9,071 bases of DNA from Bacteroidota bacterium (GCA_030624545.1 JAUXJX010000050.1:1-9071), one strand, 5' to 3'; positions 1 through 6,189 are shown, counted from the stretch's first letter. The notes: a model not told the origin generated them from the letters alone. Translations and numbers: made by a program.

Positions 1-53
1 ATAGCTTTTTCGCCCCTGACATTCAAGGCTTTTGTAGGCAGTTACAAATATTT

Positions 54-98
54 AAAAAAATTGTGGTTAGGGTAGTAAGTAACACCTTTGAAACCACA
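54..98 (-). terminator. Possible intrinsic terminator at the end of the minus-strand gene group
   Basis: Read on the minus strand, TGTGGTT (98-92) and AACCACA (68-62) form a perfect 7-bp stem, followed two bases later by a run of seven T (60-54). The 23-nt loop is long for a classical terminator, but AGGT and ACCCT inside it can extend the stem with a bulge. It lies downstream of the membrane-protein remnant at 142-279, where a terminator is expected. One arm overlaps the start of the repeat at 92-125, so the stem may belong to that repeat and end transcription only by chance. The stem is modest in GC, so confidence is limited. Confidence 0.35.
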
Positions 99-125
99 GA
101 TTACACGGAATTACATGGATTTTTG
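92..125. repeat. Short 10-nt-period repeat (ACACGGAATT type)
   Basis: The plus strand reads AACCACAG and then two units in exact 10-nt register, ATTACACGGA (100-109) and ATTACATGGA (110-119), followed by a T run. The degenerate unit resembles those at 291-319 and 2471-2521: a CAC core followed by GAA or GGA. It lies just downstream of the stop of the membrane-protein remnant. No open frame of interest covers it. It could be an interspersed non-coding repeat or part of a transcription terminator. Confidence 0.45.
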
Positions 126-141
126 CAGAGAAATTCGGCGT

Positions 142-279
142 TTAATCAAAAGAATCAGACTCAGCCGCGTTGCTGCCAGCCTTCTGAGTCAATATACTCA
201 CCAGCCATACCGCCAGAGCCGACAAAATAAAGGCCGGAGCCACAAAGTCCAGAGACAGATTGGCAGGAGATGCAGAAGA
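142..279 (-). pseudogene. C-terminal fragment of a membrane protein, possibly a sodium:solute symporter
   Basis: One minus-strand frame is open for 45 codons between an in-frame TAA (282-280) and a terminal TAA (144-142), with no convincing start. It translates to a short polar lead (SSASPANLSL), a hydrophobic helix (DFVAPAFILSALAVWLVSIL) and a polar acidic tail ending ESDSFD. A final transmembrane helix followed by a short charged tail and a stop is what the end of a polytopic transporter looks like. The PAF-x-x-S-x-x-A-x-x-x-V-S-x-L-T pattern recalls the last helix of SSS-family (PutP-like) symporters; this is recognition from memory. The upstream part is missing: within about 12 nt the sequence becomes the repeat at 291-382. 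I infer a decayed or truncated gene. A chance frame cannot be excluded. Confidence 0.4.
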
Positions 280-290
280 TTATCTGATTG

Positions 291-382
291 GCCACGAATT
301 CACACGAATGTTCACGAATGAGATGCTGAACACAAAAAAATCCGAATATCATACGTTTTCAAGTTCGTGTCTATTCGTGGCT
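291..382. repeat. Inverted-repeat element built of 10-nt CACGAAT units
   Basis: The left arm has CACGAAT at 293, 303 and 313, in exact 10-nt spacing. The right arm (364-381) is the inverted counterpart. GCCACGAAT (291-299) pairs fully with 373-381, and ACACGAA (302-308) pairs with 364-370, giving 16 of 18 positions with two mismatches between the blocks. About 55 nt separate the arms. The right arm begins about 10 nt downstream of the stop of the barrel gene at 391, so in that transcript the element would form a long AT-rich hairpin in the 3' untranslated region. It may be a mobile non-autonomous repeat, an mRNA-stabilising structure or a weak terminator. No T run follows it on the minus strand. 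Confidence 0.6.
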
Positions 383-390
383 CAACAATT

Positions 391-1416
391 TCATTTCTTA
401 AACTCTACTCCAATTGTGGATTGCCTGCTTGTGAAAGCGAGATCCTGGAAAAACAGCTCGTCCTTTGAATATTCAAGCTTGAAGAAGATACTTGTCTGTC
501 TATTCAAACGGTAGTCGATTTTTCCATATAAGTTATTTTCCGTGTTCAGAGGCGTGTACACGGCATACTTTAGCGAATCACCGAACGCGGGTAAATCACG
601 TAAATAAGTGTCGAGCAAAAGGAAAACAGACCATCTGCGATTGAGGATTTTGCCAAATAAAACTCGAATCGAGTGTTCCGTATTCAGGTCCGCACTCAGC
701 TCAGAGCGATAATGCAGAAAGCGGTATTTAAATCTGAAAACATGATTCTTTTGAAATTCATAAGAGAATTCAGGGCCCAATCGCCAACCGGAATTTTCGA
801 GCTGATTTTGGTCAAAGCTAACGTTGATGTCATTGCTGATCGTGTATCTTTCCGCGTACACGCCTCCGCCAAGCCTGGAATAGCGGCTGAGCGACCAATT
901 GATTTTGCCGCCCATGACGAGCGCATCCAAGCTGTTCCTCAAACTTGAAGTCAAATCACGATAGGCATATTTGAAATAGAGGAGCAAGTTTTGATTATGG
1001 GAAACAGTCCACAGTGTGGTTCCCTGAAGCTGGAGAACATCGAAGTTGAGATCCAAGCTAGTGTTACCATAATGATAGCGTTCGCGGGAAAAGCTAAGGC
1101 CCCAACTCAATTTCTGCGTTCTGTGCCAATAATCTCCATCCGCTGAATACTTAATGATACTGGTAGAGTTGGTCAGACCGTATATCTTTGGCCGGATGCG
1201 AAGCCTAAGTGACCAGATGTTTTTTCGATCTTCGTGTTTATAGTTTGCACGGAAGTCCATTCGAGAGGTGAAATAGTCGTTGCCAGAACCACCAAACCCT
1301 TTGCCATGAAACGGACCCATTTCGCCGGAGAACTTCAGTCCGAGTTGGGCATGGACCGGCAGCCCGTTAAATGAAACAAGACAAATGGACAGTAATACAA
1401 TTTTGCGGAAGGTCAA
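391..1416 (-). CDS. Predicted outer-membrane beta-barrel protein, function unknown
   Basis: This encodes 341 residues. A signal peptide spans about residues 1-23 (basic TFRK, then a hydrophobic core, cleavage likely after VHA before Gln24). The mature part has alternating polar and hydrophobic or aromatic residues in segments of 9-12 (for example LLLYFKYAYRD, FRFKYRFLHYRSE, SIFFKLEYSKDE), as in transmembrane beta strands, and it ends GVEFKK with an aromatic near the C-terminus. I do not recognise the family. The chosen start is TTG at 1416, which places the signal peptide correctly. No ATG or clear Shine-Dalgarno precedes it. It sits 21 nt after the stop of the coiled-coil gene and in the same frame, so translation probably depends on coupling to that gene. 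The two are probably a functional pair, with a periplasmic helical protein and an outer-membrane barrel. Confidence 0.8.
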   Translation of the reverse strand: MTFRKIVLLSICLVSFNGLPVHAQLGLKFSGEMGPFHGKGFGGSGNDYFTSRMDFRANYKHEDRKNIWSLRLRIRPKIYGLTNSTSIIKYSADGDYWHRTQKLSWGLSFSRERYHYGNTSLDLNFDVLQLQGTTLWTVSHNQNLLLYFKYAYRDLTSSLRNSLDALVMGGKINWSLSRYSRLGGGVYAERYTISNDINVSFDQNQLENSGWRLGPEFSYEFQKNHVFRFKYRFLHYRSELSADLNTEHSIRVLFGKILNRRWSVFLLLDTYLRDLPAFGDSLKYAVYTPLNTENNLYGKIDYRLNRQTSIFFKLEYSKDELFFQDLAFTSRQSTIGVEFKK

Positions 1417-1437
1417 ATTTGGCTTAGTCAGTTGATC

Positions 1438-2421
1438 TTATTCAGTATTGCCAAGCTTCTGTGCCAGAATCGTCCCGTATTGTTTTAGCAAATCTTCGAC
1501 ATGCTTTAATAATTTCAAGTATTCATGGAGAGATAAGTTCCTGCTTTCCACGCCCAGGTCCGTGGCAGTGGTTTTTGTGGGAAGCGAGCTATCTTTGAAA
1601 TCCAATTGATTGGCAAGCGATAAATAGGCCTGAATTTGCAGGGATATCACACCGCTTTTTTCCGACAGTATGCTTGCAAAGTTTAATTCTCTTGCGTCGG
1701 CACTTTCCAGTGTAGCATTTTGTTCGGCCGCCGGTAAAACGCCAATGACACCCTCGGTATCCACATCCTGCAGGAATTCATCCGTTTTCTCCTGGAGCAG
1801 GATCATGTCTTCCAGTTCCAGCTTCGCTTTTTGCAGACTACTGATCCATTCATCCACTTCCGCAGATGCGTTCTGCAGGTAGTCTGTCAGGATTTCCTTC
1901 TCGAGGTCGTTTTCCGCTTTATTTAGCTGAATGGATTGAATTTTTTGCGGATCAAATGAAAAGGATTGGGTGACTGGCAAAATTATGATTCTCTTTTCAG
2001 CAATGTTTCGGATCCGCCTTTGCAGCTCATGCTTGCTCCCGGTAAATCGTTGGGATTGCTCAATAGCGCGCATAGAATCTAGCATTGCAGTATACTTCTC
2101 GGACAGGATGTCCCGTTTAAATGCAAGAGATCTTTGCAGTTCTTCCATCGATTTCTGCTGTTCTTCAATTTCCGTGGAAAGACTCAAAGCCCGCGCCATC
2201 AGTTTTTCCAGTTTGTCTCGGTTTACTTTGTTCTGACTCTTTTCATTGTCGATTTCTGTTGCCGACCGCGCCAGCCTTTCATTCAGAGAATCCAATTTTG
2301 ACTGCTGCTGTTTGAATTTCGCCAACGTCGCGTAATAATCTTTTTCCAAGTCAGGGAGATTCTGTGCGAAGAGGAGGGAGGAAAATATCAGCAAGACCAA
2401 AATTGTTCGAATTAGGTTCAT
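1438..2421 (-). CDS. Secreted periplasmic coiled-coil protein, function unknown
   Basis: This encodes 327 residues. A signal peptide spans about residues 1-19 (MNLIRTILVLLIFSSLLFA, then Gln20). Residues 24-130 are strongly heptad-like and rich in Gln, Glu, Lys and Leu. A linker around 131-165 contains the hydrophobic stretch RIIILPV. Further helical segments cover about 165-215 and 240-325. There is no catalytic domain. The N-terminal part recalls EnvC/PcsB-type coiled-coil proteins, but there is no C-terminal LytM domain, and any coiled coil could look similar. The ATG at 2421 follows a weak AAAGAG about 10 nt upstream. A repeat-filled 256-nt gap separates it from the response regulator upstream, so it may have its own promoter; I found no convincing sigma-70 or sigma-54 site. 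The beta-barrel gene follows in the same frame. It may be a periplasmic bridge or adaptor to the barrel (inference). Confidence 0.8.
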   Translation of the reverse strand: MNLIRTILVLLIFSSLLFAQNLPDLEKDYYATLAKFKQQQSKLDSLNERLARSATEIDNEKSQNKVNRDKLEKLMARALSLSTEIEEQQKSMEELQRSLAFKRDILSEKYTAMLDSMRAIEQSQRFTGSKHELQRRIRNIAEKRIIILPVTQSFSFDPQKIQSIQLNKAENDLEKEILTDYLQNASAEVDEWISSLQKAKLELEDMILLQEKTDEFLQDVDTEGVIGVLPAAEQNATLESADARELNFASILSEKSGVISLQIQAYLSLANQLDFKDSSLPTKTTATDLGVESRNLSLHEYLKLLKHVEDLLKQYGTILAQKLGNTE

Positions 2422-2470
2422 TTTATGTCACTCTTTGTTTTATCATTATTTTCACTCACAACCGATTTTT

Positions 2471-2664
2471 TTCAACACCGAATAACACCCGCCTGCGTCG
2501 GGCAGGCCGAAATCACCGAAAGACACAATAGAGCATCTGGACAGCATGGCATATTTTCATTTTTCAAATTTCAGTATTTTCCATTGATCAAAATTCCACG
2601 AATTTTATTCACTGCCGTGTCAGCCATCATAATATTTCGGTTTTCAGTGGTTTCGGTGTTCAAC
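2471..2664. repeat. Inverted-repeat element with 10-nt ACCGAA units between two genes
   Basis: On the plus strand AACACCGAA (2474-2482) is the exact inverse of TTCGGTGTT (2652-2660), with partial matches continuing outward. Further ACCGAA-type units occur at 2515-2521 in the left half. In the right half, inverted TTTCGG recurs at 2635-2640 and 2651-2656. The central 110 nt is AT-rich, and a lone CCACGAATTT (2596-2605) resembles the unit of the element at 291-382. The right arm starts about 14 nt past the stop of the response-regulator gene, as the other element does past its own gene. The element fills most of the 256 nt before the coiled-coil gene and could separate the two transcription units. 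I see no coding potential. Confidence 0.55.
2489..2507. repeat. 19-nt GC-rich palindrome inserted in the ACCGAA repeat
   Basis: GCCTGC (2491-2496) and GCAGGC (2502-2507) form a perfect 6-bp stem with the loop GTCGG. Its GC content contrasts sharply with the AT-rich surroundings. Removing exactly 19 nt (2489-2507, or the equivalent shift by one C) restores the uninterrupted reading AACACCGAAATCACCGAAA with the roughly 10-nt unit spacing intact. This suggests a small palindromic element inserted into an older repeat. Loss of ancestral repeat units at this point could also explain it. Confidence 0.5.
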
Positions 2665-2677
2665 ATAAAACTCAACT

Positions 2678-4051
2678 TCAATCAATCAGTCCGAATTTTT
2701 CCATCTTATAATACAAGGTACTGGTCTTGATGCCAAGCAATTTGGCTGCCCGGTTCTTGACGCCATTCGCCCTCTTTAGTGCTGCCTGAATCATGTTTTT
2801 TTCGAATGAATAGAGCGTCTCATCCAGCGGGTAATCTTCATGATCCGGTGAAGCTTTTCGCACCCCGCCCAGGTGTTGGGCAATCAAACTCGGGCGAATT
2901 TCAGAATCTGCGCATATCACCGCAAGTCTTTCCATTAGATTCTCCAATTCCCGGACGTTGCCCGGCCAGGAATAATCCTTCAGGAGATTCATTCCCTCGG
3001 ATGAGATGGTTCTGGCGGGTTCGTTCCTTTTCTGCGCCAACTTAGCCAGGAAATGTTCAACGAGAGTGGGAATGTCTTCACGCCGCTGCCGAAGCGCCGG
3101 CAGCTTTACGGGAAATACGCTCAGCCGGTAGAATAAATCCTCCCGGAATTGACCATTCTCAATGAGCCGTTGCAGGTTTCTGTGCGTGGCGAATATCAAT
3201 CGAACATCAACTGAGATGGTTTGTTCTCCACCAACGCGTTCAAACTCCATTTCCTGCAAGACGCGCAGCAGCTTGACTTGAAGGGACGGCGGAATGTCGC
3301 CAATTTCATCCAGAAAAAAAGTGCCTCCGTGGGCCAATTCGAATCTGCCCTTCTTCTGCTTGATTGCGCCCGTAAAGGCTCCTTTCTCGTGTCCGAAAAG
3401 CTCGCTTTCCAAAAGATTCTCATTCAACGAAGCGCAATTAAGCTTCAAGAATGGCTTGTCGGAGCGAGGACTCTTTCTGTGGATCGCCCGCGCAACCAGC
3501 TCCTTACCGGTCCCGCTTTCCCCTTCAATCAAGACCGTGCTGTCGCCGCGGGCAACACGATCGATCAGTTCAAACAGATGTCGCATGGCAGGAGAATTCC
3601 CGATCATACTTTCGTATTCCGCAAAGAGGTCCCCCTGAAGCAGGAGGTTTTCCTCTCGGAGCAGATTCATGGCTCGGCTCTGATCCATCTTCTCCATTAC
3701 CTTTCTTACGCGAATCCTCAGTTCTTCCGGAGAAAAAGGTTTGGTGATGAAATCGGCCGCGCCGATCTGCATGGCCTCCACGGCCTTCTCCACTGTTCCA
3801 TATGCGGAGACCATGATCACCTCGGTGTGAGGCGTGTTTTCTTTTATCTTTCTCATTAATTCCAGGCCGTCCATCGGCTCCATTTTGAGGTCGGTGACGA
3901 CCAGAGGGACCGGACGTTTTGCAAATGACTTGAGGGCGTCCACGGCATTTTCAAAAGCGAATACGCAATACTCGGCCCGACGCAAGCTCTCGACCATGCC
4001 AAGCCGCATGGTTTTGTTATCCTCTACCACGTAAATCTCGTCGAAATTCAT
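2678..4051 (-). CDS. NtrC-family sigma-54-dependent response regulator
   Basis: This encodes 457 residues from the ATG at 4051, one base after the kinase stop. An ATG 13 codons upstream would overlap the kinase end and add a non-conserved leader, so I reject it. The receiver domain (about 4-120) has acidic E10/D11, phosphoacceptor D54, S82 and K104. The AAA+ sigma-54 activation domain (about 148-375) has Walker A GESGTGKE at 177-184, the sigma-54 contact loop GAFTGA at 224-229, Walker B FFLDE ending at D248/E249, the sensor I region ATHRN at 288-292, REDLFYRL at 303-310 and PGNVREL at 363-369. A Fis-type helix-turn-helix lies at about 413-452 (NRAAKLLGIKTSTLYYKM). All parts look intact, so it should be a phosphorylation-controlled ATPase that remodels RpoN holoenzyme at -24/-12 promoters from an upstream DNA site. 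It resembles ZraR, AtoC and DctD in layout; targets are unknown. Its partner is the adjacent kinase. Confidence 0.96.
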   Translation of the reverse strand: MNFDEIYVVEDNKTMRLGMVESLRRAEYCVFAFENAVDALKSFAKRPVPLVVTDLKMEPMDGLELMRKIKENTPHTEVIMVSAYGTVEKAVEAMQIGAADFITKPFSPEELRIRVRKVMEKMDQSRAMNLLREENLLLQGDLFAEYESMIGNSPAMRHLFELIDRVARGDSTVLIEGESGTGKELVARAIHRKSPRSDKPFLKLNCASLNENLLESELFGHEKGAFTGAIKQKKGRFELAHGGTFFLDEIGDIPPSLQVKLLRVLQEMEFERVGGEQTISVDVRLIFATHRNLQRLIENGQFREDLFYRLSVFPVKLPALRQRREDIPTLVEHFLAKLAQKRNEPARTISSEGMNLLKDYSWPGNVRELENLMERLAVICADSEIRPSLIAQHLGGVRKASPDHEDYPLDETLYSFEKNMIQAALKRANGVKNRAAKLLGIKTSTLYYKMEKFGLID

Positions 4052-4052
4052 A

Positions 4053-5480
4053 TCAGCCACGTTGTTTGAACTTCTCGTTGGAGATCGCAAAAGTACATCC
4101 TTTTTCCGGATTGTTGGTTACTGTGATCTCCGCCATATTTGCACGACAGAGCTTCCGGCAGATTGCAAGTCCCAACCCGGTACCGTTTGTTCTTGTTGTA
4201 AAGAAGGGCTCGAACACAGAATGAAGGTTCTCCTGCGGAATGCCGGGTCCGTCATCTTTAACCAGAAGGGTTGTTTTAGCCTCATTTTCCTTTACTTCGA
4301 TCTCGATAGAACCGCCAGGCTCGGTCTGCTCCAGACCGTTGGATACGAGATTCATCAGGATTTGCCGCAGGTGGTGCGGATCGAAGTAAACGCTATTCGC
4401 CGAGGCATTTTGAGAAATGGTGAACCCCATTGCCTCGCTTTGGGCTTGAAAGATGTCGCGTATTTCGTCAACCAAACCGGAGACGTCCACCCATTCCGGT
4501 TTGGCTACGACGGGTTTGCTGTAATTAAGAAAATCGTTGACAAGGACCTTCAGGCCCGCTATTTCATCGAGAATTTTCCTGGCGTAATCCTTGCTCACGC
4601 TGTCGGACGGTGCGGCTTCTTCGATGAGACCCGCCAGCAGCTCTATGCCGCCGAGAGGATTGCGGATTTCATGTGCAATCTGGGCGAGCATGTCCATCTT
4701 TTCTTTTTGTTTCTGGGCGATGTCATTTCTCATTCGGTCCAGCGCCCGGGTCAGGGTGGCTAGCTCGCCATGGATGCCGGCTGGCGCGGCTGCATCGAAG
4801 CGGCCTTTGCCCAGATCCTCGCTGAATTTCACCAGCCGGTCGATTGGCTTGGCTATAGAGCGAGCCAGCAGCCAACCTGATACTATAGTGATGAAGACAC
4901 CCGTTAGCCCGATTATCCAGAAGATTCTTGCGAGATCCTCTATTCTGGCAAGCCGGGCCGCGCTCTCCTGTACGCCGAGCCAGTGACCTTCATCGAGTCG
5001 GTAAAATCCCCATAAGTACCAATTGCCGTCCTCTCCCTTAAATGGGAGTGAAAGTGTGCTTTCTGCCAAGTTCAGTCCGATTATTTCCGAACGACTGAGC
5101 GAAAGCTGTGGCTGGGATCTGCCCAATTGAAAAGTCGAATCCGAATGCGCCAGGATCGTGAAATCGGCATCAAAAATGAACGCCTGATTCAGCCCCATTA
5201 CTGTGGATTGATTCTGCAGATACTCCCGGTAATAACTGTTCGCCAGGCTCTTTCTGTCACCTACCGGTAGAAGGGGCAAGAATTTTTGATTAAGGCCCAC
5301 GCCGGTCAACCGCGTGAGGAGAGCGGTCTGCTCATAGAGTTGGTTGCTGTAAATGTTGCGAACAAAATAGTAGCTTACGGTAGACAATGCCCCAACCAGC
5401 ACGACTGTGATTGACGTGAAAATAAGGATAATGCGAAGCTTGATGGTCAGCTTCGGGAACAACCTGCCTATTCTATCCAC
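4053..5480 (-). CDS. Membrane sensor histidine kinase of the NtrB/ZraS/AtoS type
   Basis: This encodes 475 residues from the GTG at 5480, with AAGG 9 nt upstream. TM1 lies at about 12-36 and TM2 at about 186-207, enclosing a periplasmic sensor of about 150 residues. Within the sensor, FIFDADFTILAHSD near 101-114 and a later segment ending HWLGVQESA look like a Cache/PAS-like fold (inference). A HAMP linker follows (about 207-260). The HisKA domain has the phosphoacceptor H270 in HEIRNPLGG. The HATPase_c domain has N-box N377/N381, the G1 box DDGPGIP (D409), the F box FEPFFTTR (423-430) and the G2 box GTGLGLAI (433-440). The enzyme should autophosphorylate H270 and transfer phosphate to D54 of the next gene's product; the two genes are one base apart. 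The ligand cannot be read from the sequence. All catalytic motifs are intact. Confidence 0.95.
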   Translation of the reverse strand: MDRIGRLFPKLTIKLRIILIFTSITVVLVGALSTVSYYFVRNIYSNQLYEQTALLTRLTGVGLNQKFLPLLPVGDRKSLANSYYREYLQNQSTVMGLNQAFIFDADFTILAHSDSTFQLGRSQPQLSLSRSEIIGLNLAESTLSLPFKGEDGNWYLWGFYRLDEGHWLGVQESAARLARIEDLARIFWIIGLTGVFITIVSGWLLARSIAKPIDRLVKFSEDLGKGRFDAAAPAGIHGELATLTRALDRMRNDIAQKQKEKMDMLAQIAHEIRNPLGGIELLAGLIEEAAPSDSVSKDYARKILDEIAGLKVLVNDFLNYSKPVVAKPEWVDVSGLVDEIRDIFQAQSEAMGFTISQNASANSVYFDPHHLRQILMNLVSNGLEQTEPGGSIEIEVKENEAKTTLLVKDDGPGIPQENLHSVFEPFFTTRTNGTGLGLAICRKLCRANMAEITVTNNPEKGCTFAISNEKFKQRG

Positions 5481-5506
5481 TACGAATCGCCTTGATTTGA
5501 GGACTT

Positions 5507-5521
5507 ACAACCTTGTTGCCA
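5507..5521 (-). promoter_or_regulatory. Candidate sigma-54 (-24/-12) promoter for the kinase-regulator pair
   Basis: On the minus strand TGGCAA (5521-5516), CAAGG, TTGT (5510-5507) matches the consensus TGGCAC-N5-TTGC at all but two positions. The GG is intact and correctly spaced, but the -12 dinucleotide is GT instead of GC. Transcription would start near 5496, about 16 nt before the GTG of the kinase, leaving room for the AAGG ribosome binding site. It lies in the only sizeable gap upstream of the pair. Because the pair encodes a sigma-54 activator, autoregulation would be natural. The -12 mismatch makes the call tentative. Confidence 0.4.
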
Positions 5522-5572
5522 ATAAGCCTGGACTTCCACAAGATAACCGTTATTCTGACTGTTTTGCAGAAA

Positions 5573-5596
5573 TCTCTTATAAACCTACAAAAGAGA
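5573..5596. promoter_or_regulatory. Inverted repeat, possible activator binding site upstream of the kinase
   Basis: TCTCTT (5573-5578) and AAGAGA (5591-5596) are perfect 6-bp inverse copies separated by 12 nt. Their centre lies about 65 nt upstream of the -24 element and roughly 88 nt before the inferred start of transcription, in the range where NtrC-type enhancer sites sit. A second small palindrome, ATAACCGTTAT (5543-5553), lies closer. Neither is known to bind the regulator; the assignment rests on position and symmetry. The rest of the 5481-5687 gap shows no credible gene. Confidence 0.25.
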
Positions 5597-5687
5597 ACAT
5601 CGTCTTTGCAAGGAATTATGGATGCACGTCGCCTACATTCTTGATCTCCAACGCACATAAAGGTCATGAATGGGTACATAACCGGTC

Positions 5688-6116
5688 CTACAAATATAGA
5701 AAAGGTGTATCTTGAACCCGTACTACCAAGGTATCAGATGACAACACGATTCCAAGAAAATATTGCTGAGCATCACCGAAATTGACCTCAACACTGTCAT
5801 CATACGAAAATTGGCCATTATTTAGCTTTCTTCCGTAAATATGGAGAGTATTCTTTCCACGGGGGAAGTAGGTTAGTATAGCCGCTTCCGGCCCTGCCAG
5901 TGGAGATAGTTCAGAAAGTAAAGCGCTGAAGTGATCCTCGCCGTTAATGGTCGCCGTCACGGATTTGCCGGCAAAACCCAATTGAAGATCCACTTGAACC
6001 GATACCAATTCACTCTCCGCATTTTCCGAGGCTGGATTAACAATTCCTTCCTTTGTGCATGCAATTAGCAAGGTTGATAAAGCTATAACCGTAGCAACAT
6101 TCTTAAGAAAGTGCAT
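5688..6116 (-). CDS. Predicted lipoprotein, function unknown
   Basis: This encodes 142 residues from the ATG at 6116, fixed by an AAGGAG (6127-6122) five bases upstream and by the signal sequence beginning there; a longer frame from 6161 lacks both advantages. A lipoprotein signal MHFLKNVATVIALSTLLIAC has the lipobox L17-I18-A19-C20, with Thr at the position after Cys20. The mature domain of about 120 residues is beta-rich (VQVDLQLGF, VTATING, NTLHIYGRKL, DSVEVNF, TLVVRVQDTPFLYL), probably a beta sandwich, with no enzyme motif seen. It follows the 604-residue barrel gene by 73 nt and is probably in the same operon, so it may be an accessory subunit of that barrel or a surface protein. I do not recognise a family. 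The 207 nt after it separate it from the kinase. Confidence 0.75.
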   Translation of the reverse strand: MHFLKNVATVIALSTLLIACTKEGIVNPASENAESELVSVQVDLQLGFAGKSVTATINGEDHFSALLSELSPLAGPEAAILTYFPRGKNTLHIYGRKLNNGQFSYDDSVEVNFGDAQQYFLGIVLSSDTLVVRVQDTPFLYL

Positions 6117-6121
6117 TTTCA

Positions 6122-6127
6122 CTCCTT
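6122..6127 (-). promoter_or_regulatory. Ribosome binding site that fixes the lipoprotein start
   Basis: AAGGAG lies 5 nt before the ATG at 6116. It matches the anti-Shine-Dalgarno well and shows that the lipoprotein begins at its signal peptide and not 15 codons upstream at 6161. Confidence 0.7.
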
Positions 6128-6189
6128 CCAGTATAGGTGTCCTCATTACGTATTGATCCATTCTGATCTCCGGGCCGCCTCACGAGTTA

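Noticed and set aside
291..320. CRISPR-like array from the regularly spaced CACGAAT units
   Set aside because: The units are 7-10 nt with a 10-nt period and no spacers, and there are no cas genes nearby.
161..352. 63-residue minus-strand open frame across the repeat
   Set aside because: It runs through the inverted repeat with a Cys/Gly-rich unlikely composition. A different frame in the same place (142-279) gives a credible membrane helix.
2422..2470. Sigma-70 style promoter before the coiled-coil gene
   Set aside because: Only loose AT-rich matches were found, such as TTGTGA and TAATGAT with wrong spacing. Not supportable without RNA data.
3221..3859. 212-residue plus-strand open frame inside the regulator gene
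   Set aside because: It is antisense to conserved AAA+ motifs and is explained as a shadow of the regulator's codon pattern.
4052..4090. Longer start for the response regulator, overlapping the kinase
   Set aside because: The added 13 residues are polar and not part of a receiver domain, and an ATG one base after the kinase stop fits the fold boundary exactly.
4062..4763. 233-residue plus-strand open frame inside the kinase gene
   Set aside because: It is antisense to the intact HisKA and HATPase motifs, with no signal or domain of its own.
5473..5679. 68-residue minus-strand open frame in the gap before the kinase
   Set aside because: It overlaps the kinase start, has no ribosome binding site, has an erratic Cys/Arg-rich composition, and covers the likely promoter region.
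6117..6161. Longer start for the lipoprotein at 6161
   Set aside because: It would place 15 residues before a clear lipoprotein signal peptide, and the strong AAGGAG precedes the ATG at 6116.
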